DNA of 64,000 bases from Mycobacterium stomatepiae (GTDB lineage: Bacteria > Actinomycetota > Actinomycetes > Mycobacteriales > Mycobacteriaceae): NCBI RefSeq assembly GCF_010731715.1, contig NZ_AP022587.1:1240001-1304000 (forward strand), written 5' to 3'. Made by a program: the position numbers and the translations under genes. Position 1 is the first letter of the stretch; the number at the start of each line of letters is the position of its first letter. The notes beneath the pieces were generated by a model. It saw only the letters and a program-made list of their open reading frames with translations, did no database searches and was not told the DNA's origin. Shown here piece by piece: positions 21,786 to 34,066 of the stretch.

Positions 21786-23027
21786 TTAGAAGTTGTCGGG
21801 CATGCCGGGGGCGGCGGGCCAGTCGAAGGCGACCGCGGTCCGGTGTAGCGAACCGGGGGTGAGTTCTGTGACGAATCCCGCGCTGGCCAGCGCCTGCAGA
21901 TTTACCCCGCCCAAGTAGATCGCGCCGAGGTCGCGCGCGGTGACGGCGATGTCGGCTGGTGCCGTGGTGGTTTCGCATGCGGCACCGTCGGGTCCGCCAC
22001 ATAGGTGCAACCGGCCGGTGTTCCACGGGCAGAACTCGTCGGTCGCCTCGAGTACCACGTCGACGCAGGTTGTGTACCGGCGCAACGTCAGTGCGCGGGA
22101 CACGTCGACCAGTCGTACATAGATGGCGTCCTTCACTTCACACCGCAGTGCCCGCTGGTCTGTGACCAGGTAGCGCAGCTGCTCGTCGGTCGCGGCCCAC
22201 TCGTACTTGACAGTCCTGACCAGGTCCATGTCGAGTAGGTGGCGCCAAATGCGTGCGTACGCGCGGTGATTGGTGGCTCGCACCTCCTGGATATGAAGTT
22301 CTCCGTTGGGCTGGCCGGAGTCCGTCCAGCCGGCCTTGGGGCGGTAGATGGCGAATGCGCTGGCGGTGCCATCGGCCTCGCGGTGCAGGGCAAAGCGAAT
22401 CTTGCCGGTGCCCTCGCGCCTCTCTTCGCTGTCGTGGATCACGGTGTCCCACCACGGCCGCGGTCTGGCCATCAGTCCGGGGCGTTGCGCCATGGCCCGG
22501 TCGTAGATTGCGGGTGCGTTGGCCATGAGTGTGTCGGTATCGGTGTCGGTCACCGTGCCGTCGCCGAGCTCGACCTCGGGGCGGAAGCCGAGCTCGCGCA
22601 GCTGCCCGGATAACCCCGCGATCGAAGTGGCCGTTCCGTACCCGAATCGCCCATAGATCGAGGCTTCCGAGGCGAACAGCATGGCCAGCGCCTCGGTTCC
22701 GCGCGACCTGATGTCGTCGAGCTGGTGGCGCATCATCGCCGTCAGCAGGCCGCGGCGCCGATGGCTCGGTGACACCGTGACCGCGGTGACGGCGGCCACC
22801 GGGGCGGTCACACCGCCGGGCAGTACCACCTGCTTGCCGAAGGCGCCCGCGGTGGACGCCCAGCGAGTGCCGTCGTGAAATCCGACCATGCGGTCAAACT
22901 CGGTGACCTTGCGCATCAGGTCGATCTCGTCCTTCTGTATGTCCTCGAAGAACACCGCGTACGACGCGGACATGAATGACTCATAGTCATCGTCATCGCT
23001 GATGGCGCGCAGGGTCAGCTCAGTCAC
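21786..23027 (-). CDS. Eis-like GNAT acetyltransferase
   Basis: A 413-residue protein of the Eis family (two GNAT-like regions plus a sterol-carrier-like C-terminal domain). The acetyl-CoA site is VTAVTVSPSHRRRGLLTAMM (81-99), the presumed proton donor Y125 is in ASIYGRFGYG, and the chain ends in Phe, matching the C-terminal carboxylate used by Eis. Eis enzymes acetylate amines, including aminoglycosides and host proteins. In M. tuberculosis eis is elsewhere (Rv2416c), so this is either a relocated eis or a paralogue. Start is GTG at 23027. Substrate cannot be read from the sequence. Confidence 0.88.
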   Translation of the reverse strand: MTELTLRAISDDDDYESFMSASYAVFFEDIQKDEIDLMRKVTEFDRMVGFHDGTRWASTAGAFGKQVVLPGGVTAPVAAVTAVTVSPSHRRRGLLTAMMRHQLDDIRSRGTEALAMLFASEASIYGRFGYGTATSIAGLSGQLRELGFRPEVELGDGTVTDTDTDTLMANAPAIYDRAMAQRPGLMARPRPWWDTVIHDSEERREGTGKIRFALHREADGTASAFAIYRPKAGWTDSGQPNGELHIQEVRATNHRAYARIWRHLLDMDLVRTVKYEWAATDEQLRYLVTDQRALRCEVKDAIYVRLVDVSRALTLRRYTTCVDVVLEATDEFCPWNTGRLHLCGGPDGAACETTTAPADIAVTARDLGAIYLGGVNLQALASAGFVTELTPGSLHRTAVAFDWPAAPGMPDNF

Positions 23028-23163
23028 ATATCTAGACCTACCGCAGCGCACCCCGGCAAGTCATCCGATTTTGGGCCACGCGCACCGATTCCCGCTGTGT
23101 CGTGGTTCATTTCGAGCCCGACCAGGAAGCCCGGACTGCCAACAGTCTCAGTCAGTCTTAGAG

Positions 23164-23511
23164 CTAGACGGTGAAGCCGAGGGCGCGCAATTGTTCGCGC
23201 CCGTCCTCGGTGATCTTGTCCGGACCCCACGGTGGGTTCCACACCCAGTTGATCCGCAGATCGTTGACCAAACCGCTGCCGACCAGCGCGCTGCGCGACT
23301 GGTCTTCGATCACATCGGTCAGCGGGCAGGCCGCCGACGTCAGCGTCATGTCGATGGTCGCGACCTTTCCTTCGTCGCCCTTCTCGACGTTGAGGCCGTA
23401 GACAAGCCCCAGATCGACGACGTTGATCCCCAGCTCGGGGTCGACGACGTCGCGCATCGCCTCTTCGAGGTCGGCGAGAAACTCCTCGTCGGGTGCGGTG
23501 GTTTCGCTCAT
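23164..23511 (-). CDS. sufT: SufT-like DUF59 iron-sulfur assembly protein
   Basis: A 115-residue DUF59 (MIP18-type) protein corresponding to Rv1466, the last gene of the suf operon. Typical segments are DVVDPELGINVVDLGLVYGL, the conserved Cys in TLTSAACPLTD, and VWNPPWGPDKIT. SufT proteins help in maturation or transfer of Fe-S clusters. The ATG at 23511 overlaps the sufU stop by 4 bases, indicating translational coupling. Confidence 0.93.
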   Translation of the reverse strand: MSETTAPDEEFLADLEEAMRDVVDPELGINVVDLGLVYGLNVEKGDEGKVATIDMTLTSAACPLTDVIEDQSRSALVGSGLVNDLRINWVWNPPWGPDKITEDGREQLRALGFTV

Positions 23512-23969
23512 CGTTGGTCCTCCTCGAAAGCATGGCTGGCCTGGGCCAGTGCGTCTTTGCACGCCATCCACCCCAGCAGGGCACATTTCACCCGGGCCGG
23601 GTACTTGGCGACGCCGGCGAAGGCGATGCCGTCGCCCAACACATCCTCGTCGCCCTCGACCGTTCCCCGCGACGACACCATTTCGGTGAACGCCGTGATG
23701 GTCTTGAGGGCTTCGCCCACGCTCTGCCCGATCACCTGCTGGGTCAGCACCGAGGTGGCCGCCTGGCTGATCGCACAGCCTTGCCCATCATAGGAAACGT
23801 CCGCGACGGTTTGACCGTCGCCGGACAACGTCACGCGCAGCGTGACCTCGTCGCCGCAGATCGGGTTCACGTGGTAGACCTGCGCGCCGAACGGCTCGCG
23901 CAGTCCGCGGTGCTGCGGGTGTTTGTAGTGATCCAGGATCACGTCCTGATACATCTGCTCCAGACGCAC
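23508..23969 (-). CDS. sufU: SufU sulfur-transfer/scaffold protein
   Basis: A 153-residue SufU protein, the zinc-dependent sulfurtransferase that accepts persulfide from SufS. Zinc and acceptor residues are in place: C38 and D40 (NPICGD), C65 (GQGCAIS) and C129 (VKCALL). It is encoded 3 bases after sufS and overlaps sufT by 4 bases. It corresponds to Rv1465. Confidence 0.95.
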   Translation of the reverse strand: MRLEQMYQDVILDHYKHPQHRGLREPFGAQVYHVNPICGDEVTLRVTLSGDGQTVADVSYDGQGCAISQAATSVLTQQVIGQSVGEALKTITAFTEMVSSRGTVEGDEDVLGDGIAFAGVAKYPARVKCALLGWMACKDALAQASHAFEEDQR

Positions 23970-23972
23970 GGC

Positions 23973-26028
<2,056 letters not shown>

Positions 26029-26029
<1 letters not shown>

Positions 26030-27213
26030 CAGTTCTTGATTCCTTCGGTTAACTCAAGTTCGTGCTCGATGGCCTCGGTCAGCCGGTCACGCACGGCGGC
26101 CACGGCGATCTTCTGGATGATCTCGCCGAAGAAGCCACGCACGATCAGCCGGCGGGCCTGGTCTTCCGGGATACCGCGAGCTTGCAGGCAGAACACTTGC
26201 TCGTCGTCGAATCTTCCGGTGGCACTTGCGTGTCCGGCGCCGACGATCTCACCCGTCTCGATTTCGAGGTTGGGCACCGAATCGGCGCGGGCGCCGTCGG
26301 TGAGCAGCAGGTTGCGGTTGGTCTCGAAGGTGTCCGTGCCGGTGGCCTCCGCGCGGATCAGCACGTCGCCCACCCAGACGGTGTGCGCGTCGGGACGGCT
26401 GGATTCCGGATCGGCTTGCAGCGCACCCTTGTACAACACGTCCGACTTGCAGTTCGGGAAAGCGTGGTCGACGAGCAGCCGGGACTCGAAGTGCTGGCCG
26501 TCGTCGGCGAAGTAGGTGCCGAGCAGTTGCGCGTCACCGCCGGCCGCGGTGAACCGCACCGTCGTCGACGTGCGAACCAGGTCGCCGCCGAGCGTCACGT
26601 TGACGTGGCCGAGCACCGAATCCTTGCCCAGGCGTGCGTGATGCGCACTGACGTGGACGGTGTCGTCGGCCCAGTCCGCGATCCAGATCACCCCGACGGC
26701 CGCCGAGTCGGCGACGATGATCTCGACGTTGTCGGCGTAGGTCCCGCTGCCGCGCAGGTCGATGACGAAGATCGCCCGCGCGAGCTCCTCGACGCGGATC
26801 TGCAGATGCCCGTAGGCGACCGCGCCCTCGCCGGGCCCGGTGATCACGATCTCGATCGGCGTGGCGACCTCAGTGTCGCGCGCCACGGTCACCACCGTCG
26901 CGGAGTTGAACGACGAGAATGCCTGGGCCGCAACACGATCCGCAGGAACGCCGCCCTGGCCCAGCCGCTCGTCGCCGCGACGGACGGTCTCCACCGTCAC
27001 ACCGGGCTGTTCGCCGACACTGATCTGCGCCTTGCCGTTCGCGACGGCCGAGCCGTCGTGCAGGCCGCGCAGCCGGCGCAGCGGGGTGAACCGCCAGATC
27101 TCGTCGCGGCCGCTGGGCACCTCGAAGGCGCCCACGCCGAACGACGCGAACAGCTCACCCTTGTTGGCAGCGGTGAGGGCCGAACCCTCAACCGCTTCAG
27201 TCAGTCCCGTCAC
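26029..27213 (-). CDS. sufD: SufD scaffold protein
   Basis: A 394-residue SufD protein, partner of SufB and SufC in the Fe-S scaffold. The central beta-helix and C-terminal region include VGAGHASATGRFDDEQVFCLQ and GIPEDQARRLIVRGFFGEI, typical of the SufB/SufD family, with the conserved His in GHASATG. I chose the GTG at 27213 ([10 protein letters not shown]), whose first base is also the last base of the sufB stop codon. The frame stays open upstream but only through sufB. Confidence 0.95.
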
Positions 27214-28658
27214 TAGCCGACCGCACCTTCCATCTGCAGCTCGATCAGCCGGTTGAGCTCCAGCGCGTACTCCATCGGCAGTTCCTTGGCGATCGGCTCG
27301 ACGAAGCCGCGCACCACCATCGCCATCGCCTCGTCCTCGGTCATGCCGCGGCTCATCAGGTAGAACAGCTGGTCCTCGCTGACCTTGGACACGGTCGCCT
27401 CGTGACCCATCGTGACGTCGTCCTCGCGGATGTCGACGTACGGGTAGGTGTCGCTGCGGCTGATCGTATCGACAAGTAGCGCATCGCATTTCACGCTGGA
27501 GCGCGATCCGTGGGCACCCTTGTTCACCTGCACCAGGCCGCGGTAGGACGCGCGGCCACCGCCGCGGGCCACCGACTTGGAGACGATGTTGCTCGACGTG
27601 TTGGGCGCCAGGTGCAGCATCTTGGCGCCGGTGTCCTGGTGCTGGCCCTCGCCGGCGAACGCCACCGAGAGCACCTCACCCTTGGCGTACTCACCGGTCA
27701 TCCAAACCGCCGGGTACTTCATCGTCACTTTCGAGCCGATGTTGCCGTCGACCCATTCCATCGTGGCGCCGGCTTCGGCCCGGGCCCGCTTGGTGACCAG
27801 GTTGTAGACGTTGTTCGACCAGTTCTGGATCGTCGTGTAACGGCAACGGCCACCGGGTTTCACGATGATCTCGACCACCGCGGAGTGCAGCGAGTCGCTC
27901 TTGTAGATCGGCGCGGTACAGCCTTCGACGTAGTGCACGTAGGCGCCCTCGTCGACGATGATCAACGTCCGCTCGAACTGGCCCATGTTCTCGGTGTTGA
28001 TCCGGAAGTAGGCCTGCAGCGGGATGTCGACGTGCACACCCGGCGGCACGTAGATGAACGAACCACCCGACCACACCGCGGTATTCAGCGCGGAGAACTT
28101 GTTGTCGCCGGCCGGGATCACGCTGCCGAAGTACTGCTTGAAGATCTCCGGGTGTTCCCGCAGGCCGGAATCGGTGTCGAGGAAGATGACGCCCTGAGCT
28201 TCCAGGTCCTCACGGATCTGGTGGTAGACCACCTCGGACTCGTACTGAGCCGCAACGCCCGAGACCAGGCGTTGCTTCTCCGCCTCGGGGATCCCGAGCT
28301 TGTCGTAGGTGTTCTTGATGTCGGCGGGCAGGTCGTCCCACGTGGCGGCCTGCTTCTCGGTGGAGCGCACGAAGTACTTGATGTTGTCGAAGTGGATGCC
28401 CCCGAGGTTCGAGCCCCAGTTCGGCATCGGCTTCTTGTCGAAGGTGCGCAGCGCCTTGAGCCGGATGTTGAGCATCCACTCCGGCTCGCTCTTCTTCGCC
28501 GAGATGTCACGCACGACTGCCTCGGAAAGGCCGCGCTGTGCGCTGGCACCCGCGACGTCGGAGTCCGACCAGCCATAGCCGTACTTGCCCAGGGATGCGA
28601 TCGCCTGCTCCTGGGTTAACGGCGCTGCGGGCGTGGTTGCCTCTGGCGTGAGTGTCAT
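27213..28658 (-). CDS. sufB: SufB scaffold protein, no intein
   Basis: A 481-residue SufB, the cluster-building subunit. Motifs include [24 protein letters not shown] beta-helix strands around [31 protein letters not shown] with the functional Cys and His, and the end region [20 protein letters not shown]. The full-length M. tuberculosis SufB (Rv1461) carries an intein; here the extein sequence is continuous, and the length is that of an intein-free SufB. It begins 45 bases after sufR, first of the structural suf genes. Confidence 0.97.
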   Translation of the reverse strand: MTLTPEATTPAAPLTQEQAIASLGKYGYGWSDSDVAGASAQRGLSEAVVRDISAKKSEPEWMLNIRLKALRTFDKKPMPNWGSNLGGIHFDNIKYFVRSTEKQAATWDDLPADIKNTYDKLGIPEAEKQRLVSGVAAQYESEVVYHQIREDLEAQGVIFLDTDSGLREHPEIFKQYFGSVIPAGDNKFSALNTAVWSGGSFIYVPPGVHVDIPLQAYFRINTENMGQFERTLIIVDEGAYVHYVEGCTAPIYKSDSLHSAVVEIIVKPGGRCRYTTIQNWSNNVYNLVTKRARAEAGATMEWVDGNIGSKVTMKYPAVWMTGEYAKGEVLSVAFAGEGQHQDTGAKMLHLAPNTSSNIVSKSVARGGGRASYRGLVQVNKGAHGSRSSVKCDALLVDTISRSDTYPYVDIREDDVTMGHEATVSKVSEDQLFYLMSRGMTEDEAMAMVVRGFVEPIAKELPMEYALELNRLIELQMEGAVG

Positions 28659-28703
28659 TCGGACGCTCCTTTGGTGCCGGCGCGGGCTGGGCGCCGCTTG
28701 ATG

Positions 28704-29453
28704 CTAGGTCTTGCTTGCTGCCTTACTCGCCACGGGAGCGAGCGGCACGTGGGTGGTACAGGCGCAATCGCCGTTGACGATCGTCGCCAGCCGCTGCACG
28801 TGGGTGCCGAGCACCTCGGCCATGGCTTCCCGCTCGGCCTCGCATAGCTCCGGGAATTCCTCGGCGACATGCGATACCGGGCAGTGGTGCTGGCAGATCT
28901 GCACGCCGTGCAGCGGCAGGCCCACCCGGGTCGTGGTGGCGACGTAGCCGGCCTTGGTCAGCGCGCCGGCCACCCGTTCGGCGGCGGCCTCGACGTCGGC
29001 GTCGTCTGTGCTGTCGGCGGGCTCGACGTCGGCCAGGATCGTATCGATGCGGCGCCGGGCGAACGTCTGCAGCGCGCCCTGGCCGCCGATCTCGCGCAGC
29101 TGGCGCATCGCCGCGACCGCCAGGTCGTCGTAGGCGTGGTCGAGCTTGGCCCGGCCCGCCGGCGTCAACCGGAAACGTTTGGCGGGGCGCCCGCGTCCGG
29201 CCTGCTGCCATGCCGCGGCAGCTGCCGATTCCGCGTCGCCCGCCTCGATCAGCGCGTCGAGATGACGCCGCACGCCGGCGGCCGCCAGACCCAGCCGGTC
29301 ACAGATCTCACTGACGGTGATCGTCCCGGATTCCAGCAGCAGCCGCACGATGGCGCGGCGGGTGTGACCATCAGGCATCACCGCGGGAACCGCGGCACCG
29401 GTTGCGGGCACCGCAACGGCTTCCCGCGCTTCCTCGGTGGTCCGGATTTTCAC
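28704..29453 (-). CDS. sufR: SufR iron-sulfur transcriptional repressor
   Basis: A 249-residue DeoR/ArsR-type winged-helix regulator of the suf operon (Rv1460-like). The DNA-binding part is near 30-100 (TRRAIVRLLLESGTITVSEI, VRRHLDALIEAG, GRGRPAKRFRLT). The Fe-S ligands are expected among C187, C191, C204, C230 and C232 (ICQHHCPVSH, PELCEAE, GDCACTTH). Loss of the cluster should relieve repression of suf. I chose the GTG at 29453 because it begins a plausible tail right at the operator; internal starts cannot be excluded. Confidence 0.93.
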   Translation of the reverse strand: MKIRTTEEAREAVAVPATGAAVPAVMPDGHTRRAIVRLLLESGTITVSEICDRLGLAAAGVRRHLDALIEAGDAESAAAAAWQQAGRGRPAKRFRLTPAGRAKLDHAYDDLAVAAMRQLREIGGQGALQTFARRRIDTILADVEPADSTDDADVEAAAERVAGALTKAGYVATTTRVGLPLHGVQICQHHCPVSHVAEEFPELCEAEREAMAEVLGTHVQRLATIVNGDCACTTHVPLAPVASKAASKT

Positions 29454-29464
29454 AACACCAGTGT
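29450..29464. promoter_or_regulatory. Candidate SufR operator
   Basis: TCACAACACCAGTGT on the plus strand, which is ACACT-N5-TGTGA on the minus strand. This is exactly the inverted repeat I remember being reported for M. tuberculosis SufR. It overlaps the chosen sufR start codon (29451-29453), as expected for autorepression of a short- or no-leader transcript. The divergent mptB gene starts 110 bases away. Confidence 0.7.
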
Positions 29465-29573
29465 GACGCAATTCCGGAATTCGGTCTAGCAAGGCTGCCC
29501 TCAGTACCGCGTCGTGCCGATCACCCGGCGAGCACCGGGCCGGGGCTGGTCGACATGCCGCTACGCTGCACTG

Positions 29574-31258
29574 ATGGCAGTGCGCCACCACACCCTGAGC
29601 TCATCGATCGCCGCGTTGCACGGCGACGAGAAGCCCGTGGGCTCACCGCTGAATGAGACCGAACTCACCGCGCTTCGGCGCACCCGCCTGTTCGGCGCCA
29701 CCGGAACGGTGCTGATGGGGATCGGCGCGCTGGGCGCCGGGGCCCGGCCGGTCGTCCAGGACCCCACCTTCGGCGTTCGGCTGCTGAACCTGCCATCCCG
29801 GATTCAGACGGTGTCGTTGACGATGACCACGGTCGGGGCGGTGATGATGGCGCTGGCCTGGCTGATGCTGGGCCGATTCGCGCTGGGCAAGCGGCAGATG
29901 TCGCGCGGCGAGCTGGATCGCACGCTGGTGCTGTGGATGCTGCCGCTGCTGATCGCGCCGCCGATGTACAGCAAGGACGTCTACTCCTACCTGGCCCAGA
30001 GCCAGATTTCGCTGGAGGGACTCGACCCCTACAAGGTCGGTCCCGCGTCCGGGCTCGGTCTCGGCCATGTGTTCACCCTGTCGGTGCCCAGCGTGTGGCG
30101 GGAGACGCCGGCGCCCTACGGTCCGTTGTTCTTGTGGATCGGACGCGGCATCTCGGCGCTGACCGGCGAGAACATCGTCGCCGCGGTGCTCTGCCACCGG
30201 TTGGTGGTGCTGGCCGGTGTGGCGATGATCGTGTGGGCGGTGCCGCGGCTGGCCCGGCGCTGCGGCGTCGCCGAAGTCAGCGCGCTGTGGCTGGGCGTCG
30301 CCAATCCGCTGCTGCTGATGCATCTGGTCGCCGGCATCCACAACGAGGCGCTGATGCTGGGCTTGATGCTGATCGGCGCCCAATTCGCGCTGCGCGGTAT
30401 CGCTTCGCCGCGGCTCTGGCCCACCTCGTGGCGCCGGCTCGGCCCCGACTGGGAACCGTTGGGGATGCTGCTGGCCGGCTCGATCCTGATCACGCTGTCC
30501 TCGCAGGTGAAGCTGCCCTCGCTGCTGGCGCTGGGATTCGTCACGATGGCGCTGGCCCACCGCTGCGGCGGCAACCTGCGGGCGCTGCTGCTGGCCGGCG
30601 GCGGGATCGGATCGTTGGCCCTGGCGGTGATGGGCCTGGTGGGCTGGGCGAGCGGACTCGGGTTCGGCTGGATTTTCACCCTCGGCACCGCCAACGTGGT
30701 GCGCAGCTGGATGTCGCCGCCGACGCTGCTGGCCCTGGCGACCGGGCAGGTGGGGATTCTGCTGGGCCTGGGCGATCACACCACCGCCGTACTGGCCCTG
30801 ACCCGCTTTATCGGCGTGCTGATCATCATGGTGCTGGTCAGTTGGCTGCTGTACGCGGTGTTCCGCGGCCGGCTGCATCCGATCGGCGGCCTCGGCGTCG
30901 CACTGGGCATCTGCGTGCTGCTGTTCCCCGTCGTGCAGCCCTGGTATCTGTTGTGGGCGATCATCCCGCTGGCGTGTTGGGCGACCCGCACCGGATTCCG
31001 CGAGACGGTCATCGTGGTCACCCTCGTCGTCGGCATCTTCGGGCCGACGGCCAACGGCGACCGGTTCGCGCTTTTCCAGATCCTGGATGCCACCCTGGCC
31101 AGCGCCGCCGTGATGGCCGTGCTGGTCGCGCTGACGTACACCCGACTGCCCTGGCGACCGCTGCTGTCCGCGCCGGCCGACAACGGGGAAACGAACGAGT
31201 CGCCCAGCGCCCAGACCCCGCGACCGGCGTCGGCACCCGACGCCTACGCTGACTCGAC

Positions 31259-31262
<4 letters not shown>
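29574..31262 (+). CDS. mptB: Alpha-(1->6) mannopyranosyltransferase MptB
   Basis: A 562-residue polytopic GT-C glycosyltransferase (Rv1459c-like) that uses polyprenyl-phosphate mannose to build the mannan core of lipomannan and lipoarabinomannan. About a dozen hydrophobic segments run through the protein. The first periplasmic loop carries the Asp of MYSKDVYSYLAQSQISLEGL, and APYGPLFLW is a family signature. I chose the ATG at 29574 (MAVRHHTLSSS); an earlier in-frame ATG at 29514 adds a weak tail. It overlaps the next ABC gene by 4 bases. Confidence 0.88.
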
Positions 31263-32217
<955 letters not shown>

Positions 32218-32221
<4 letters not shown>

Positions 32222-32997
32222 CCGACACTCCACTGTTCCCGCCGGGCACCTTCACCCCCGATCCGCGACCCAGCGCCGTGCCGAAAATGCTTGCCGCCCA
32301 ATTCGGCCTGGAGCTGAAGCTGTTGCTGCGCAACGGCGAACAGCTGCTGCTGACCATGTTCATCCCGATCACGCTGCTGGTCGGACTGACGCTGCTGCCA
32401 TTCGGCTCGTTCGGCCACAACCGCGCCGCGACGTTCGTGCCGGCCATCATGGCGCTGGCGCTGATCTCGACGGCGTTCACCGGCCAGGCGATCGCCATCG
32501 CGTTCGACCGGCGTTACGGTGCACTGAAACGCCTTGGGGCCACCCCACTTCCAGTCTGGGGCATCATCGCCGGCAAGTCCCTTGCCGTGATTACCGTCGT
32601 GTTCTTGCAGGCAATCATCTTGGGCGCCATCGGTTTTTCATTGGGCTGGCGGCCAGCTCCGCTGGCTCTGGCACTAGGCGCGGCGGTGATCGCGCTGGGC
32701 ACCGCCGCCTTCACGGCACTCGGCCTGCTGCTCGGTGGCACGTTGCGCGCCGAGATCGTCCTCGCGGTCGCCAACCTGATGTGGTTTGTCTTCGCCGGGC
32801 TGGGCGCGCTCACCCTCGAGACGAACATGATCCCCACGGCCGTCAAGTGGGCGGCCCGGCTCACCCCGTCCGGCGCGCTGACCGAGGCGCTGTCGCAGGC
32901 GATGACGCTGTCGGTCGACTGGTTCGGCGTCGTCGTCCTAGCGGTGTGGGGCGCGGTGGCCGCGCTGGCCGCGCTGCGCTGGTTCCGCTTCACCTGA
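32218..32997 (+). CDS. ABC transporter permease (Rv1457c-like)
   Basis: A 259-residue ABC-2-type permease with six hydrophobic segments (first at about 45-63, last near 235-252). It pairs with the ATPase encoded just before; the GTG at 32218 overlaps that gene's stop by 4 bases. Together they would form an exporter of two subunits of each type. The cargo cannot be inferred. Confidence 0.9.
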
Positions 32998-33011
32998 CGA
33001 TCGATCGCCCG

Positions 33012-33068
33012 CGACACTGTAACCACGCAGCCGACACGCCGGCCCAGGCCTGCGAAATTACAGTGTCG
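33012..33068. repeat. Intergenic inverted repeat (type shared with 57629)
   Basis: Left arm 33012-33030 and the reverse complement of the right arm 33050-33068 match at 16 of 19 positions (CGACACTGTAA, three differing bases, CGCAG), with a 19-base GC-rich loop. It lies between the ABC permease and ctaA, both on the plus strand. It may be a transcription terminator or a dispersed palindromic element. Confidence 0.65.
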
Positions 33069-33124
33069 GCGCAAACCCGATCCCGTACTACGGGCGGTAG
33101 TTTTCGCTGGCCTACGATCGGGCG

Positions 33125-34066
33125 ATGGCTGTCGGACGTGTGCTGATGCGGTTGGTGGACCTGCTCCCCGACGCCAGCCTGCGCGTCCAGCGGATCATCG
33201 CCGCCACCGTGATCGTCTCCCAGGGCGGCATCGCCGTCACCGGCTCGATCGTGCGGGTCACCGCGTCGGGACTGGGCTGCCCCACCTGGCCGCAGTGTTT
33301 CCCGGGCAGCTTCGTCCCGGTCGCCGTCGCCGAGGTCCCGCGGGTGCATCAGGCCGTCGAGTTCGGCAACCGGATGTTCAGCCTCGCGGTGGTGGTCACC
33401 GCGGCGCTGGCCGTGCTCGCCGTATACCGGGCCCGCCGCCGGGCCGAGGTGCTGGCCTACGCGTGGCTGATGCCGGTCTCGACGGTGGTGCAGGCGGTGA
33501 TCGGCGGCATCACGGTGCGCACCGGGTTGCTGTGGTGGACGGTGGCGATTCACCTGCTGGTGTCGATGACGATGGTGTGGCTCTCGGTGCTGCTGTACGT
33601 GAAGGTCGGCGAGCCGGACGACGGGGTGGTGCACGAGCGGGTGGCCCGGCCGTTGCACCTGCTCACCGCGCTGACCGGGGTGAACCTGGCGGTGGTGCTG
33701 GTCACCGGCACGCTGGTGACCGCGGCCGGTCCGCACGCCGGAGACCGCAGCCCGAGCCGGACAGTGCCGCGGCTGAAGGTCGAGATCACCACGCTGGTGC
33801 ACATGCATTCGTCGCTGCTGGAGATCTATCTCGCACTGTTGGTCGGGCTGGGCTTCGGCCTGTGGGCGGTCCGCGCGCCGCGGGCGATCCTGCAGCGGCT
33901 GGGCGTGCTGCTGGCCCTGGTCTGCGCCCAGGCCGCGGTCGGCGCCACGCAGTACTTCACCGGCGTGCCCGCCGCGCTGGTTGCCGTCCACGTGGCGGGC
34001 GCCGCGGCGTGCACCGCCGCGACCGCTGCGCTATGGGCCTCGATGCGAGAACGGGCCGAGCCCTAG
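33125..34066 (+). CDS. ctaA: Haem A synthase (COX15/CtaA)
   Basis: A 313-residue COX15/CtaA protein (Rv1456c-like), oxidising the C8 methyl of haem O to give haem A for cytochrome aa3 oxidase. Eight hydrophobic segments are seen. Haem-ligand histidines lie in VPRVHQAVEFGNRM, VAIHLLVSMTMV, TTLVHMHSSLLE and AVHVAGAA. The N-terminal loop SGLGCPTWPQCFPGS holds the paired Cys typical of type II enzymes. Its 3' end overlaps the opposing ATP-grasp-like gene by 36 bases. CtaB, which makes the haem O substrate, is encoded about 3 kb further on. Confidence 0.95.
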   Translation: MAVGRVLMRLVDLLPDASLRVQRIIAATVIVSQGGIAVTGSIVRVTASGLGCPTWPQCFPGSFVPVAVAEVPRVHQAVEFGNRMFSLAVVVTAALAVLAVYRARRRAEVLAYAWLMPVSTVVQAVIGGITVRTGLLWWTVAIHLLVSMTMVWLSVLLYVKVGEPDDGVVHERVARPLHLLTALTGVNLAVVLVTGTLVTAAGPHAGDRSPSRTVPRLKVEITTLVHMHSSLLEIYLALLVGLGFGLWAVRAPRAILQRLGVLLALVCAQAAVGATQYFTGVPAALVAVHVAGAAACTAATAALWASMRERAEP

